Both the position numbers and the translations under genes were made by a program. This document shows, one piece after another, positions 45,798-54,236 of a DNA stretch of 64,000 bases; position 1 is the first letter of the stretch, and each line of letters opens with the position of its first letter. The stretch covers positions 1 to 64,000 of the forward strand of contig CAUJJL010000191.1 in assembly GCA_963205455.1 (NCBI GenBank), in the 5' to 3' direction. The DNA comes from Verrucomicrobiota bacterium. GTDB lineage: Bacteria; Verrucomicrobiota; Verrucomicrobiia; Opitutales; Opitutaceae. Below the pieces are notes generated by a model. That model saw nothing but the letters and a program-made list of their open reading frames with translations. It was not told the DNA's origin and ran no database searches.

Positions 45798-46100
45798 ATG
45801 GCATTCATTTTCAAGACACAGACCCTTCCGGAGACACGAGCCCAGACTGATGTGGAACTCGAAGGGCGCTGGAACGTCGTTGTACTCAACGACCCGGTGA
45901 ACCTGATGTCCTACGTGGTGCTCGTGTTCAAGAAGGTGTTCGGTTACAATGAGAGCACCGCGCGAAAACACATGATGGAGGTCCACGAACTCGGACGTTC
46001 GGTCGTTTGGAGTGGCGGCCGCGAACGTGCGGAGCACTATGTGTTCACATTGCAACGCTGGCATCTGACTGTTGTCCTTGAGCCCGATGAAACGCATTGA
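45798..46100 (+). CDS. clpS: ATP-dependent Clp protease adaptor ClpS
   Basis: N-end-rule adaptor that delivers substrates to the Clp ATPase; 100 residues from ATG 45798. Seen: WNVVVLNDPVNLMSYVVLVF, FGYNESTARKHMMEVHELGRSVV and HYVFTLQRWHLTVVLEPD. The substrate-binding region reads NDP, where E. coli ClpS has NDD; NDPVNLMSYV is the phrasing found in actinobacterial ClpS. The partner gene coding for a DUF2017 protein overlaps it by 14 bases, the same pairing known in Actinobacteria. ClpA or ClpC is not in the window. Confidence 0.92.
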   Translation: MAFIFKTQTLPETRAQTDVELEGRWNVVVLNDPVNLMSYVVLVFKKVFGYNESTARKHMMEVHELGRSVVWSGGRERAEHYVFTLQRWHLTVVLEPDETH

Positions 46101-46548
46101 GGTCAGGCTCAGTCTCGCGGTGGTCGCCCCGCTGCTGGACGTCATCAAGGCGGCGGCGGATTCGCTCGGCGATGGCCTTGCCGCGCCGAACAGACTGGCG
46201 GACATCGAGCCGGATTTCAGATCGGAGTGGAGGAGTGAGCTTCTGGCCGCGCAGAATTCGGAGGTGACTCAACTGCTCGCACTTTTTGACAAGGAATTCT
46301 TTGCGAATGGGGTGATTGCATTCGATCGGGAGAATGCCGAACCCGTGGTGCGTGCGTGTGCCGCGGTGCGCCTGAAGTTGCGTGAGCGCCATCTGACTGG
46401 CCTTGACGAGGATTTGCTTGAGAGCGGTGATGTTGAGCTCGAGGCTTTGCCTGAGCCTGCCCGCAAGGCGTTCATGTGCTACCTCTTTCTTGCGACCATC
46501 CAGGAATTGATCATCCAACACCTCGATTCATCGATACTGGAAAGCTAG
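46087..46548 (+). CDS. DUF2017-like protein
   Basis: A 153-residue acidic protein (MKRIEVRLSLAVVAPLLDVIKAAADSLGD) that overlaps the end of clpS by 14 bases and starts at ATG 46087. The fold is mostly helical (EVTQLLALFDKEFFANGV; PVVRACAAVRLKLRERHLTGLDEDL; RKAFMCYLFLATIQELIIQH). The clpS-DUF2017 order is known from Actinobacteria, where the protein is uncharacterised; I assign it partly from context. It may help ClpS or act as a regulator; neither is shown. Confidence 0.6.
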   Translation: MKRIEVRLSLAVVAPLLDVIKAAADSLGDGLAAPNRLADIEPDFRSEWRSELLAAQNSEVTQLLALFDKEFFANGVIAFDRENAEPVVRACAAVRLKLRERHLTGLDEDLLESGDVELEALPEPARKAFMCYLFLATIQELIIQHLDSSILES

Positions 46549-46592
46549 CGCAGTTGTGTAACGCGAAATGTGCAAGGGAAGCGCCTTCGGGT

Positions 46593-46620
46593 TTGACGAA
46601 CTCGTGAAGCCCTGCACTTT
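46593..46620 (+). promoter_or_regulatory. possible sigma-70 promoter of the 6S RNA
   Basis: TTGACG at 46593-46598 and a weak -10 (CACTTT, 46615-46620) with a 16-base spacer. The first base of the predicted RNA (46627) lies 7 bases past the -10. The -35 is good and the -10 is poor, so this is tentative. Confidence 0.4.
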
Positions 46621-46626
46621 GAGGCC

Positions 46627-46807
46627 GACACCCTGCTGTGTTCGAGGTGCTTTCAATACACGCTCTTTGCCTTTGAATCAAATCGGGAGCCGCCAATACG
46701 CCGGTCGCTGCTAGGCCGTAAATCGGACAGCAAAAAGCCGACAGGGGGCGCCCACCTTAGCTTAAAAAGGTCCTGAGCCTTTGGGCATACGGCACAAGCG
46801 GGGTGTC
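46627..46807 (+). ncRNA. ssrS: 6S RNA candidate
   Basis: 6S RNA mimics an open promoter and binds the housekeeping sigma holoenzyme. The region between the DUF2017 gene and a small membrane gene has no ORF but closes on itself: GACACCCTGCT (46627-46637) pairs with AGCGGGGTGTC (46797-46807) over 11 bp, one bulge (A796), then GTG with CAC (46638-46640 and 46793-46795). The 5' arm CCCTGCTGTGTTCG and the 3' arm CGGCACAAGCGGGG closely follow the terminal stem of known 6S RNAs. The length (181) is typical. A second hairpin, ACCTT/AAGGT (46754-46758 with 46767-46771), sits on the 3' side where 6S RNAs have one. Seven T residues follow the stem (46810-46816), giving a natural 3' end, and TTGACG lies upstream. 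Full folding was not computed. Confidence 0.75.
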
Positions 46808-46820
46808 TCTTTTTTTCCTC

Positions 46821-47168
46821 ATGAATCCAAACGAATCCACCGCGCTGCATATCCTCCACGTGCTCAGTGCGCTCATCCTGCTCGCGTTCACATTCTTCGC
46901 ATTCGCTGCACCGGAAGCGTCCAGGAAGAAGGTCATGATCTGGACCGGCATTGCCAATCTTGTGATCCTCCTCACAGGCATTCGCATGTGGCAGGGTCTG
47001 TATGGGTTCTCGGGTGGATGGGTGATCGTCAAACTCGTGGCCTGGCTTGGGCTCGCTGCAATCGCCGGAATCGCCTTTCGAAAGCGTGAAAAGGCGGGTG
47101 GTTTGATGTGGGCTTCGCTCGCGCTGGCTGCGATCGCGGTGGTCATGGTTTACGCAAGGCCATTCTAG
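46821..47168 (+). CDS. small multi-pass membrane protein, hypothetical
   Basis: A 115-residue protein with four predicted helices (ALHILHVLSALILLAFTFFAFA; VMIWTGIANLVILLTGI; WVIVKLVAWLGLAAIAGIAF; MWASLALAAIAVVMVYA). No known family is certain; the layout resembles the SirB/DUF420-like four-helix group but I do not claim it. The start at ATG 46821 is only 14 bases after the 3' stem of the 6S RNA, so its expression could depend on read-through or a promoter within that RNA. Confidence 0.7.
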   Translation: MNPNESTALHILHVLSALILLAFTFFAFAAPEASRKKVMIWTGIANLVILLTGIRMWQGLYGFSGGWVIVKLVAWLGLAAIAGIAFRKREKAGGLMWASLALAAIAVVMVYARPF

Positions 47169-47240
47169 CACATCGGCGACTGAGGGAATTCGTTGCGCGG
47201 CGCGATTGATTTCGGCCCGCCATGAGACAGGGTGTCAGTG

Positions 47241-49430
47241 ATGGACACGCTTTGTGGTCTCTGGATTGATGGTGAGGGAGTGGCCCATCTGTCGCTGGCC
47301 ACCGCCGACGGGCGGCGCACTGAGGGGACCGGGCAATTTGAGCCATTTGCCTGGATCAGCGCGCGGGCGATGGTTGAGGATTCGTCCGAAGTGAGGCAGA
47401 CCGCGTTGCATGGCGCGGCTCCCTATTCCGTCCTTGTACAGTCACCCTCGATGAAGGCGTACGAGGAGTGGCTCTCACGTGCCAAGTCAACGAACGGACT
47501 GGTCGACGCACTAAGGCCCATGGAGTCCCAGTTTCTTCTGCAGACCCGACAGCGTCTTTTTTCGGAGCTTCCGTTTTCTCGATTGCGGCGATGTCAATTG
47601 GACATTGAAACCGGCTCCGAAAACGGATCCTTCAGCAACGCATCGCGGGCAGGTGACCGCATCCTTGCGATCGGCCTCCAGTTTGGTTCGCGCAACCGTA
47701 CGCTTGTATTGACCGAGATGAGCAGTGGTGCGGAACGTGCCATGCTCGAGGAACTGAACCAGGTCCTTGCTGAGGAAGATCCCGATACCATTGAAGGACA
47801 CAACGTGTTCAAGTTTGACCTCGAATACCTGCGAATTCGCTGCCGCCGCCTGAAGGTTCCCTGCAAATGGGGGCGCTTTGGCCAGGAAGCAGGTTGGCGC
47901 AGCGGTCGTTTGAAAGTGGCCGACCGATGGATTGAGTTCCCACGTTGCGACATCCCTGGACGCACTGTCGTCGATTCCTTTCTGCTCGTTCAACTGTACG
48001 ACATCGGGACCCGCGAACTGACCTCCTTCGGGCTCAAGGAGGTGGCGGTTGCATTTGGCATCACACCGCGGAATGCAGCAGCAGAGGGCACACGTACCTA
48101 TCTCTCGGGAAACTCGTTCCAGGACGCCTACCTTAACCAACGGGAACGGTTTCTGGACTACCTTGCGGATGACCTACGCGAGACCCGCGGAATCGTCGAC
48201 CGCCTCCTGCCGACCTACTTCGAGCAGACCAAGACCTTTCCGATCCTGTTTCAGGATGCGATGCTACGGGGGACAACGACAAAAATCGATCTGCTCTTCC
48301 TCGAGGAATATTTTCACGCGCGCGAGTCGTGTCCGGTTCCGCCGGAGGTCCAGTCATTCGAGGGAGGTTTCACACGCAGTTTTCAAGAAGGCGTCTTTCA
48401 TCACGTGCTGCATTTTGACGTGGCCTCGCTCTATCCGAGTCTCCTCCTTGGCATTGGCCGCAACCCGAAGACCGACACCCTGGGAGTATTCATTCCTCTG
48501 CTGAAGAAATTGCGGACCTACAGGCTGCAATGCAAGCAGCTCGCCCGTGCGGCTCCCACTGCCGAAGAGCGGAGCGAGGCTCAAGCGCGGCAGGCGAGTT
48601 TCAAGATCCTCATCAATTCGTTCTACGGATATCTGGGGTTTTCAGGAGCGCGATTCGGCGATGGTGAGCTGGCCGCCGAGGTGACACGACGTGGACGCGA
48701 ACTGCTTCAAGTGTTGATTGGCGAATTTCAGAAACACGACTGCGTCATTCTTGAAGCAGACACGGACGGGATATATCTTTCGTCAAAACGGTATTTTGCC
48801 GAGCCCGAATCTCTGCTGGCGGTGGTGTCACCCATTCTTCCCCCAGGCATTGAGCTGGAGTTTGATGGGCGCTATGACGCGATGTTCTGTTACAAGGCGA
48901 AGAATTATGCACTGCGTGACGGCGATGCACTAACCTTCCGAGGCAGCGCATTGCGGTCGCGCGGAATCGAGCCCTATTTGAAGGCGCTCACTGATCAGAT
49001 GATCCAATTCCTGCTTGGACTGGAGGTGGAGGCCCCTGCTAGAAGCATTGAACGGCTGCGGCGGCAGATTGCAGACCGCAGCCTGTCGGTCGAACAGTTG
49101 GCGAAGACGGAGAACTTGAGCATGGGTGTGGATGCCTATGAGAAGTTCGTTGCGGGCGGAGGAAAACCCCGAAGGGCAAGCGCAGAGGCGGCGATGATGA
49201 TGGCCTCACGCCCAAAAGCGGGAGACAGAGTTTCGTACTATATCACGATGAAAAAAGGAGGAGACGGCAGCGACTGGCAGCGTGCGCGCCCCGTTTCGCT
49301 TTTTGATCCCGTGCAAAGTCCCTATGATCCCGACCACTATCTGAAAAAGGTGGATGAGTGGATCGATCGCTATGGCTCCTACCTCGGCATAAAGCGGGTC
49401 AGCGAGCAGACGGAGTTCAACCTTGAATGA
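47241..49430 (+). CDS. family B DNA polymerase with 3'-5' exonuclease
   Basis: DNA polymerase of 729 residues from ATG 47241 (AGGG ribosome site 8 bases upstream; GTG 47232 in frame). Exonuclease motifs: CQLDIETGSENGSF (Asp/Glu) and EGHNVFKFDLEYL. Polymerase motif A is HFDVASLYPSLLLG (near 390), motif B KILINSFYGYLGFSG (near 460) and motif C LEADTDGIYLSS (near 505), where the usual YGDTDS is replaced by ADTDG with both Asp kept. The thumb and C-terminal part follow (FCYKAKNYALRDGD). It is shorter than E. coli PolII (783). Family B polymerases are sporadic in bacteria; a role in lesion bypass or repair is likely. It stands alone, convergent with glpK. Confidence 0.9.
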   Translation: MDTLCGLWIDGEGVAHLSLATADGRRTEGTGQFEPFAWISARAMVEDSSEVRQTALHGAAPYSVLVQSPSMKAYEEWLSRAKSTNGLVDALRPMESQFLLQTRQRLFSELPFSRLRRCQLDIETGSENGSFSNASRAGDRILAIGLQFGSRNRTLVLTEMSSGAERAMLEELNQVLAEEDPDTIEGHNVFKFDLEYLRIRCRRLKVPCKWGRFGQEAGWRSGRLKVADRWIEFPRCDIPGRTVVDSFLLVQLYDIGTRELTSFGLKEVAVAFGITPRNAAAEGTRTYLSGNSFQDAYLNQRERFLDYLADDLRETRGIVDRLLPTYFEQTKTFPILFQDAMLRGTTTKIDLLFLEEYFHARESCPVPPEVQSFEGGFTRSFQEGVFHHVLHFDVASLYPSLLLGIGRNPKTDTLGVFIPLLKKLRTYRLQCKQLARAAPTAEERSEAQARQASFKILINSFYGYLGFSGARFGDGELAAEVTRRGRELLQVLIGEFQKHDCVILEADTDGIYLSSKRYFAEPESLLAVVSPILPPGIELEFDGRYDAMFCYKAKNYALRDGDALTFRGSALRSRGIEPYLKALTDQMIQFLLGLEVEAPARSIERLRRQIADRSLSVEQLAKTENLSMGVDAYEKFVAGGGKPRRASAEAAMMMASRPKAGDRVSYYITMKKGGDGSDWQRARPVSLFDPVQSPYDPDHYLKKVDEWIDRYGSYLGIKRVSEQTEFNLE

Positions 49431-49454
49431 TCTGATTCAGCCCCGGGTACCCAC

Positions 49455-50939
49455 TCAGGAATCTTCCCAGCGTTTTGAGCGTGCCAGGGCCTTGTTCCAG
49501 CCGACGAGGACAGCCTTGCGTTGGGACGGTTTCATACCTGGTGTGAAACGGCGGTCGACCTGCCATTGCGAGGCGATCTCGGCCATGTCCTTCCAATAGC
49601 CGACCGCAAGCCCTGCAAGGTAGGCCGCACCCAGCGCAGTCGTTTCCGCCACACGTGGGCGCACGACGGGAACGCCAAGCAGGTCTGCCTGGAACTGCAT
49701 CAGGAGATTGTTGGCGCATGCACCACCGTCGACCCGCAGTTCCTTTAGCCGGATCCCCGAATCGGACTGCATGGCATGGAGCACGTCGTGAACCTGGTAG
49801 GCGATTCCCTCGAGCGCGGCGCGGGCAAGGTGCGCGGCGCTTGTTCCCCGGGTGAGTCCGGCAATCAGGCCTCGAGCGTATTGGTCCCAGTGGGGTGCAC
49901 CGAGGCCCGCGAACGCAGGAACGAGATAGGTGCCACCATTGTCAGGAACCCGGGCAGCCAGCGCCTCGACCTCTGCGGATGACTTGATGAGGCCGAGTCC
50001 GTCCCGAAGCCATTGTACGACTGCGCCCGCAATGAAGATGCTGCCTTCGAGGGCGTACTCCGTTCTCCCACCGATGCGCCAGGCGATCGTCGTCAGCAGA
50101 TTCTTTTTTGAGACGACAGGCTTCGTGCCCGTATTCATTAGCATGAAACAGCCGGTCCCGTAGGTGTTCTTGACCATGCCCGACTGGGTGCAGGCCTGTC
50201 CGAAGAGGGCAGCCTGCTGATCTCCCGCGATGCCTGCGATGGGTATGGGGGCGCCCAAAAGCGAACATTCGCCGTAGATCTCGCTTGATGCGCGAACCTC
50301 CGGCAGCACGGCGCGCGGCACCCCCAGGAGTTTCAGCAGCTCATCATCCCAGGTGCAGGTCTTCAGGTTGAAGAGCATGGTGCGGGATGCATTTGAGACG
50401 TCGGTAACATGGACCCGTCCGCCGGTGAGATTCCACACCAGCCAGGAATCAATCGTGCCGAACGCCAGCTCACCGGCCCGTGCGCGAGCCATTGCACCAG
50501 GCGTATTCTTCAGGATCCAGGCCAGTTTTGTGCCGGAGAAATAGGCGTCGATCACGAGCCCGGTCTTGCGCTTAATGAGCGCGGCCTTGCCGGACTTCTT
50601 CAGTCGATCGCAAACCGCTGCGGTGCGCCGATCCTGCCAGACGATCGCGTTGCACAAGGGTGCCCCGGTCTTGCGGTCCCAGACTACGGTTGTTTCCCGC
50701 TGGTTGGTGATGCCGATGGCTGCGATGTCGGTCGCGGAGAGTCCGGCCTTGCGCACGGCATCGGCGGCGACACCGGATTGTGTGGCCCAGATTTCAGCGG
50801 CATCGTGCTCGACCCAGCCGGGTCGGGGAAAAATCTGGCGGAATTCGCGCTGCGCAACGGAGACAATTCCGCCGGACTGATCGAAAACAATCGCACGGGA
50901 ACTGGTCGTACCCTGATCGAGGGCGAGGATGAATTTCAT
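49455..50939 (-). CDS. glpK: glycerol kinase
   Basis: Phosphorylates glycerol to glycerol 3-phosphate; 494 residues, normal. FGGY-family signatures: [21 protein letters not shown] (phosphate loop 1), [86 protein letters not shown] and [18 protein letters not shown] (here [15 protein letters not shown]). It follows glpF by 12 bases on the same strand. There is no glpD or glpR in view. Confidence 0.97.
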   Translation of the reverse strand: MKFILALDQGTTSSRAIVFDQSGGIVSVAQREFRQIFPRPGWVEHDAAEIWATQSGVAADAVRKAGLSATDIAAIGITNQRETTVVWDRKTGAPLCNAIVWQDRRTAAVCDRLKKSGKAALIKRKTGLVIDAYFSGTKLAWILKNTPGAMARARAGELAFGTIDSWLVWNLTGGRVHVTDVSNASRTMLFNLKTCTWDDELLKLLGVPRAVLPEVRASSEIYGECSLLGAPIPIAGIAGDQQAALFGQACTQSGMVKNTYGTGCFMLMNTGTKPVVSKKNLLTTIAWRIGGRTEYALEGSIFIAGAVVQWLRDGLGLIKSSAEVEALAARVPDNGGTYLVPAFAGLGAPHWDQYARGLIAGLTRGTSAAHLARAALEGIAYQVHDVLHAMQSDSGIRLKELRVDGGACANNLLMQFQADLLGVPVVRPRVAETTALGAAYLAGLAVGYWKDMAEIASQWQVDRRFTPGMKPSQRKAVLVGWNKALARSKRWEDS

Positions 50940-50951
50940 GATGACGCAGGA

Positions 50952-51677
50952 TTACCAGCAGAAACCAAAGAGCACCGCGCCGAGAACGCCGCCGATGATC
51001 GGCCCGACAACGGGAATCCAAGCGTACCCCCAATCGCTGGACCCCTTGCCCGCGATGGGAAGTATCGCGTGGGCAATGCGAGGGCCCAGGTCGCGTGCTG
51101 GATTGATTGCATATCCCGTCTGTCCACCGAGGGAGATGCCGATAGACCACACGAGCAGGCCAACGAGAAGAGGCGCGAATCCCTTGTCGAAACCACTGTT
51201 TGGTACAAGGTTTTCGGGTCGCAGGATAGCCAGCACACCGCCCACCAGTACCGCAGTGCCGATGATTTCGCAGAGGAGATTGGAGATCGGGCTGCGAATC
51301 GCCGGACCCGTTGAAAACACTGCAAGCTTGCCGCTTTGATCCGCGGTTTCTCGCCAATGCGGCAGGTAGGCCAGCCAGACAACCACCGCCCCAAGAAACG
51401 CTCCGAGCATTTGTGCGGCAAGATAGGCGGGCACCGCGCTCCAAGCGAACTTTCCGATCGAGGCGAGACCGAGGGTGACCGCGGGATTGAGGTGTGCGCC
51501 GCTGACGGAATTGACAGCGTAAACGCCGACCGTAACCGCCATGGCCCAACCTGTGGTGATGACGATCCAGCCAGAGTTATTGCCCTTGGTTCTTCCGAGG
51601 ACCACGTTGGCGACAGCGCCATTTCCGAGTATGACAAGCAATGCGGTGCCGAGCATTTCGGCGGTGAATGTGGACAT
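50952..51677 (-). CDS. glpF: glycerol uptake facilitator (aquaglyceroporin)
   Basis: A 241-residue MIP-family channel with six membrane helices. The two half-helix motifs are present: SGAHLNPAVTLG and GYAINPARDLGPR; the Asp right after the second NPAR is the GlpF mark that separates glycerol channels from water-only ones. Start ATG 51677 (MSTFTAEMLGTALLVILGNG) fits the first helix; the frame is open upstream to 51722. It precedes glpK by 12 bases, so glycerol uptake and phosphorylation are coupled. Confidence 0.95.
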   Translation of the reverse strand: MSTFTAEMLGTALLVILGNGAVANVVLGRTKGNNSGWIVITTGWAMAVTVGVYAVNSVSGAHLNPAVTLGLASIGKFAWSAVPAYLAAQMLGAFLGAVVVWLAYLPHWRETADQSGKLAVFSTGPAIRSPISNLLCEIIGTAVLVGGVLAILRPENLVPNSGFDKGFAPLLVGLLVWSIGISLGGQTGYAINPARDLGPRIAHAILPIAGKGSSDWGYAWIPVVGPIIGGVLGAVLFGFCW

Positions 51678-51758
51678 AGTGTGTTTTGATTTTGGGGAAA
51701 ATCCAGGCGACCGCGGTCGCATCCACCGAGCTTCTCGGCTGTCAAGCCAGGGGGAGCG

Positions 51759-53987
51759 TCAGGACCAGCTAAGGTCGGTCTTTGAGAATGGCATCGTACG
51801 GATGCGTTTTCCAGTCGCCGCAAATATCGCATTTGCCACGGCAGGCGCCAGCGGCGGCAGCGCAGGCTCACCCAGGCCTGTGGGTGGATTGTCGGTCAGA
51901 TTGAAATGCACTTCCACATGGGGGGCGTCTGCGATGCGCAGGAGGTGATAATCGTTGAAGTTCCCAGTCAGGACACGGCCTTGCGCGATGGAGATCTCTT
52001 GTAGCGCCGCGGCGCTCAATCCGTCGACGATGGAGCCGGCGACCTGGTTCTCAGCGCCGCTTGGATTGACGATCTGGGAGCCGATATCTCCCGCCACGAC
52101 CACCCGCTCTACTTTGAGGACTCCATCTTTGGAGACGTTCACCTCCGCAACATTGGCGAAATAGCCGCGGTGACTGAAATGAAAGGCGATGCCCTGGCCG
52201 CGTCCGCGTGGCAGTTTCCTGCCCCATCCCGCCTTCTCCGCGGCCAGCTTGACGACCCCGTACATGCGTTCGGCGTCGTACCCGTTCGGTCGTTCACCGG
52301 GAGTGGTGACCATGCCGCGATCCTTGAGCAGGGAAAGGCGTACCTCGAGCGGATCCCGGCCGGCGGCTGCGGCAAGTTCGTCGATGAAGCTTTGAACGAC
52401 CCATGCAAACACACAGCTCCCGGGTGCGCGCCACGGACCCATCGGGATGTGCGTCACGATCATGGACTGTTCCGCTCGGTAGTTCGGAAGGAAACGGGCA
52501 GGGAACTCATCCGGAGACAGGCCGCCACCTGAGCCAGGGGCCTTGCCTTTCGCATTGCCGAACGTGACGAAGTGATTTTGCCACGCGACAATGTTGCCCT
52601 GCGCATCGACTCCACCCTTGAGATGGTGAATGCCTCCGGGGCGGTAGTGGTCGTGGCGGAGATCATCCTCGCGTGACCAGGTGAGCTTGATCGGCGCGGT
52701 CGCGCGATGAGCGATGGCTGCGGCCTCGACCATGAAATCGCTGCTCAGCCGTCGACCAAATCCGCCGCCGATGCGGGTGATGTTCACCTTGATCCGCTCC
52801 TTAGGTAGGTTGAGTACGGAGCTGATCAGATCCTGTCCGCCAGCGGGGCGCTGGGTCGGTGCCCAGAGTTCCATCACGCCATCCTTGAAGTGGGCGGTGC
52901 AATTCTGCGGCTCGAAGTTGGCGTGGGAAACGAAAGGATACTCGTAGCGCGCTTCAATCGTCCGCACTGAGGTGTTAAGCGCATTGGCTACGTCACCGTC
53001 GTTACGGAGGAGCTGCTCACCTGGGGTTTCCGCGAGTTTTCCGGCAGTAGCAAGGTAGGATGCCCAACTGTCGTTTGCATGTGGACCCTCGTTCCATTTC
53101 ACCTTCAGTTTGCGTCTGGCGCTGAAGGCAGCCCAGGTCGAATCAGCCAGGATGGCCACACCGGGCATAAGGCCATTCAGATTCGATGTGCCCTCGATGA
53201 TGAAGGCATCCTTCACCCCAGGCAGCGCTTTGATTTCGGCAAGGTTGGCCTCGACGACTTTGCCCCCGAAAACGGGACACTTTTCGTAAACGGCGTAAAG
53301 CATTCCGGGCAACACCTGATCAATGCCGAAAAGGGGTTTGCCTGTGACGATGGCCGGATTGTCGACGCCGCTGATCCTCTGTCCGATGATCTTGAAGTCC
53401 TTGGGCTCCTTGAGACGAACCTCCTTCGCATTTGGAACGGGAAGCTGCGCCGCCTCCGTTGCGAGATCGCCGTAACTCAGGCTGCGTCCCGACGATGAAT
53501 GAATTACCCGTCCGGCGCCTGTATGACAGGTCCCGGCCTCGACTCCCCAACGATGGGCAGCCGCCTGCACGAGCATCATGCGCGCCGATGCCCCAACCTG
53601 GCGGAGCGGAGTATAGTTCCTTGGCGTCGCCTGGCTGCCGCCTGCAACCTGAGTCCCGTAGATTGGATCCAGTGGAACGAGTTCCACGGTGATGTCCTTC
53701 CAGTCCACGTCGAGTTCCTCGGCGACAATCATGGGAAGGGAAGTGCGGACACCCTGTCCCCCTTCGGGAGAATGAGCAGCGATAAATATGGCGCCATCCG
53801 TGCCGATGCGGACAAATGCATTGAGGGATGCACCAGCTTCAGAATCCGCCTTGATGACCACCGTGGTTTCGTCGGCAAACGCGTCCTCCGTGAGACGCAG
53901 GCTAGTTCCGAGTATGAGGCCACCGCCGACGAAACTTGAGAACTTGAGAAAATCGCGGCGATTGAAAGGCGTGGCAAGCGTTGTCAT
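51759..53987 (-). CDS. xanthine dehydrogenase-family molybdopterin subunit (IorB-like), Tat-exported
   Basis: Large catalytic subunit of a molybdenum hydroxylase; 742 residues from ATG 53987. A twin-arginine signal is seen (NRRDFLKFSSFVGGGLILG), so it is exported folded. The core has IGTDGAIFIAAHSPEGGQGVRTSLPMIVAEELDV, GGSQATPRN, GGFGRRLSSDFMVEAAAIA, PWRAPGS and the final GLGEPALPPLAPAVANAIF, whose Glu matches the catalytic Glu of the family. This resembles the beta subunit of isoquinoline 1-oxidoreductase. No partner [2Fe-2S] subunit (IorA) or cytochrome gene is adjacent: upstream is a Gfo/Idh gene, downstream glpF. It could depend on a distant partner; substrate unknown. Confidence 0.88.
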   Translation of the reverse strand: MTTLATPFNRRDFLKFSSFVGGGLILGTSLRLTEDAFADETTVVIKADSEAGASLNAFVRIGTDGAIFIAAHSPEGGQGVRTSLPMIVAEELDVDWKDITVELVPLDPIYGTQVAGGSQATPRNYTPLRQVGASARMMLVQAAAHRWGVEAGTCHTGAGRVIHSSSGRSLSYGDLATEAAQLPVPNAKEVRLKEPKDFKIIGQRISGVDNPAIVTGKPLFGIDQVLPGMLYAVYEKCPVFGGKVVEANLAEIKALPGVKDAFIIEGTSNLNGLMPGVAILADSTWAAFSARRKLKVKWNEGPHANDSWASYLATAGKLAETPGEQLLRNDGDVANALNTSVRTIEARYEYPFVSHANFEPQNCTAHFKDGVMELWAPTQRPAGGQDLISSVLNLPKERIKVNITRIGGGFGRRLSSDFMVEAAAIAHRATAPIKLTWSREDDLRHDHYRPGGIHHLKGGVDAQGNIVAWQNHFVTFGNAKGKAPGSGGGLSPDEFPARFLPNYRAEQSMIVTHIPMGPWRAPGSCVFAWVVQSFIDELAAAAGRDPLEVRLSLLKDRGMVTTPGERPNGYDAERMYGVVKLAAEKAGWGRKLPRGRGQGIAFHFSHRGYFANVAEVNVSKDGVLKVERVVVAGDIGSQIVNPSGAENQVAGSIVDGLSAAALQEISIAQGRVLTGNFNDYHLLRIADAPHVEVHFNLTDNPPTGLGEPALPPLAPAVANAIFAATGKRIRTMPFSKTDLSWS

Positions 53988-54236
53988 GATGAGGGTTTCC
54001 GGCTCTTGGAAATGTATGGGGGCGGTTTGAGTAGACCGGGCAATGGGGAGCATTGCAGCAGACTGAAGGCTGTGCATTTGCTGACGGGCGTCAATCCAAG
54101 GCGCAGGACAACCGCTAGCCGCTGCCGGGGAGCCATCCGGCCGCTTGCCAATCGGGCAGAATTGCTATCGGTTGCTCTGGTGATGGGGGGACTCCTCCCG
54201 GTCTGGAAATCCCTGCAATTCATTAAGCCTTTTCCC

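Noticed and set aside
46560..46807. 4.5S/SRP RNA or tmRNA as explanation for the structured gap
   Set aside because: The SRP Alu/GGAAGGAAGCAG core and the tmRNA 3' T-arm and CCA end are absent; the long end-pairing stem and length fit 6S RNA better.
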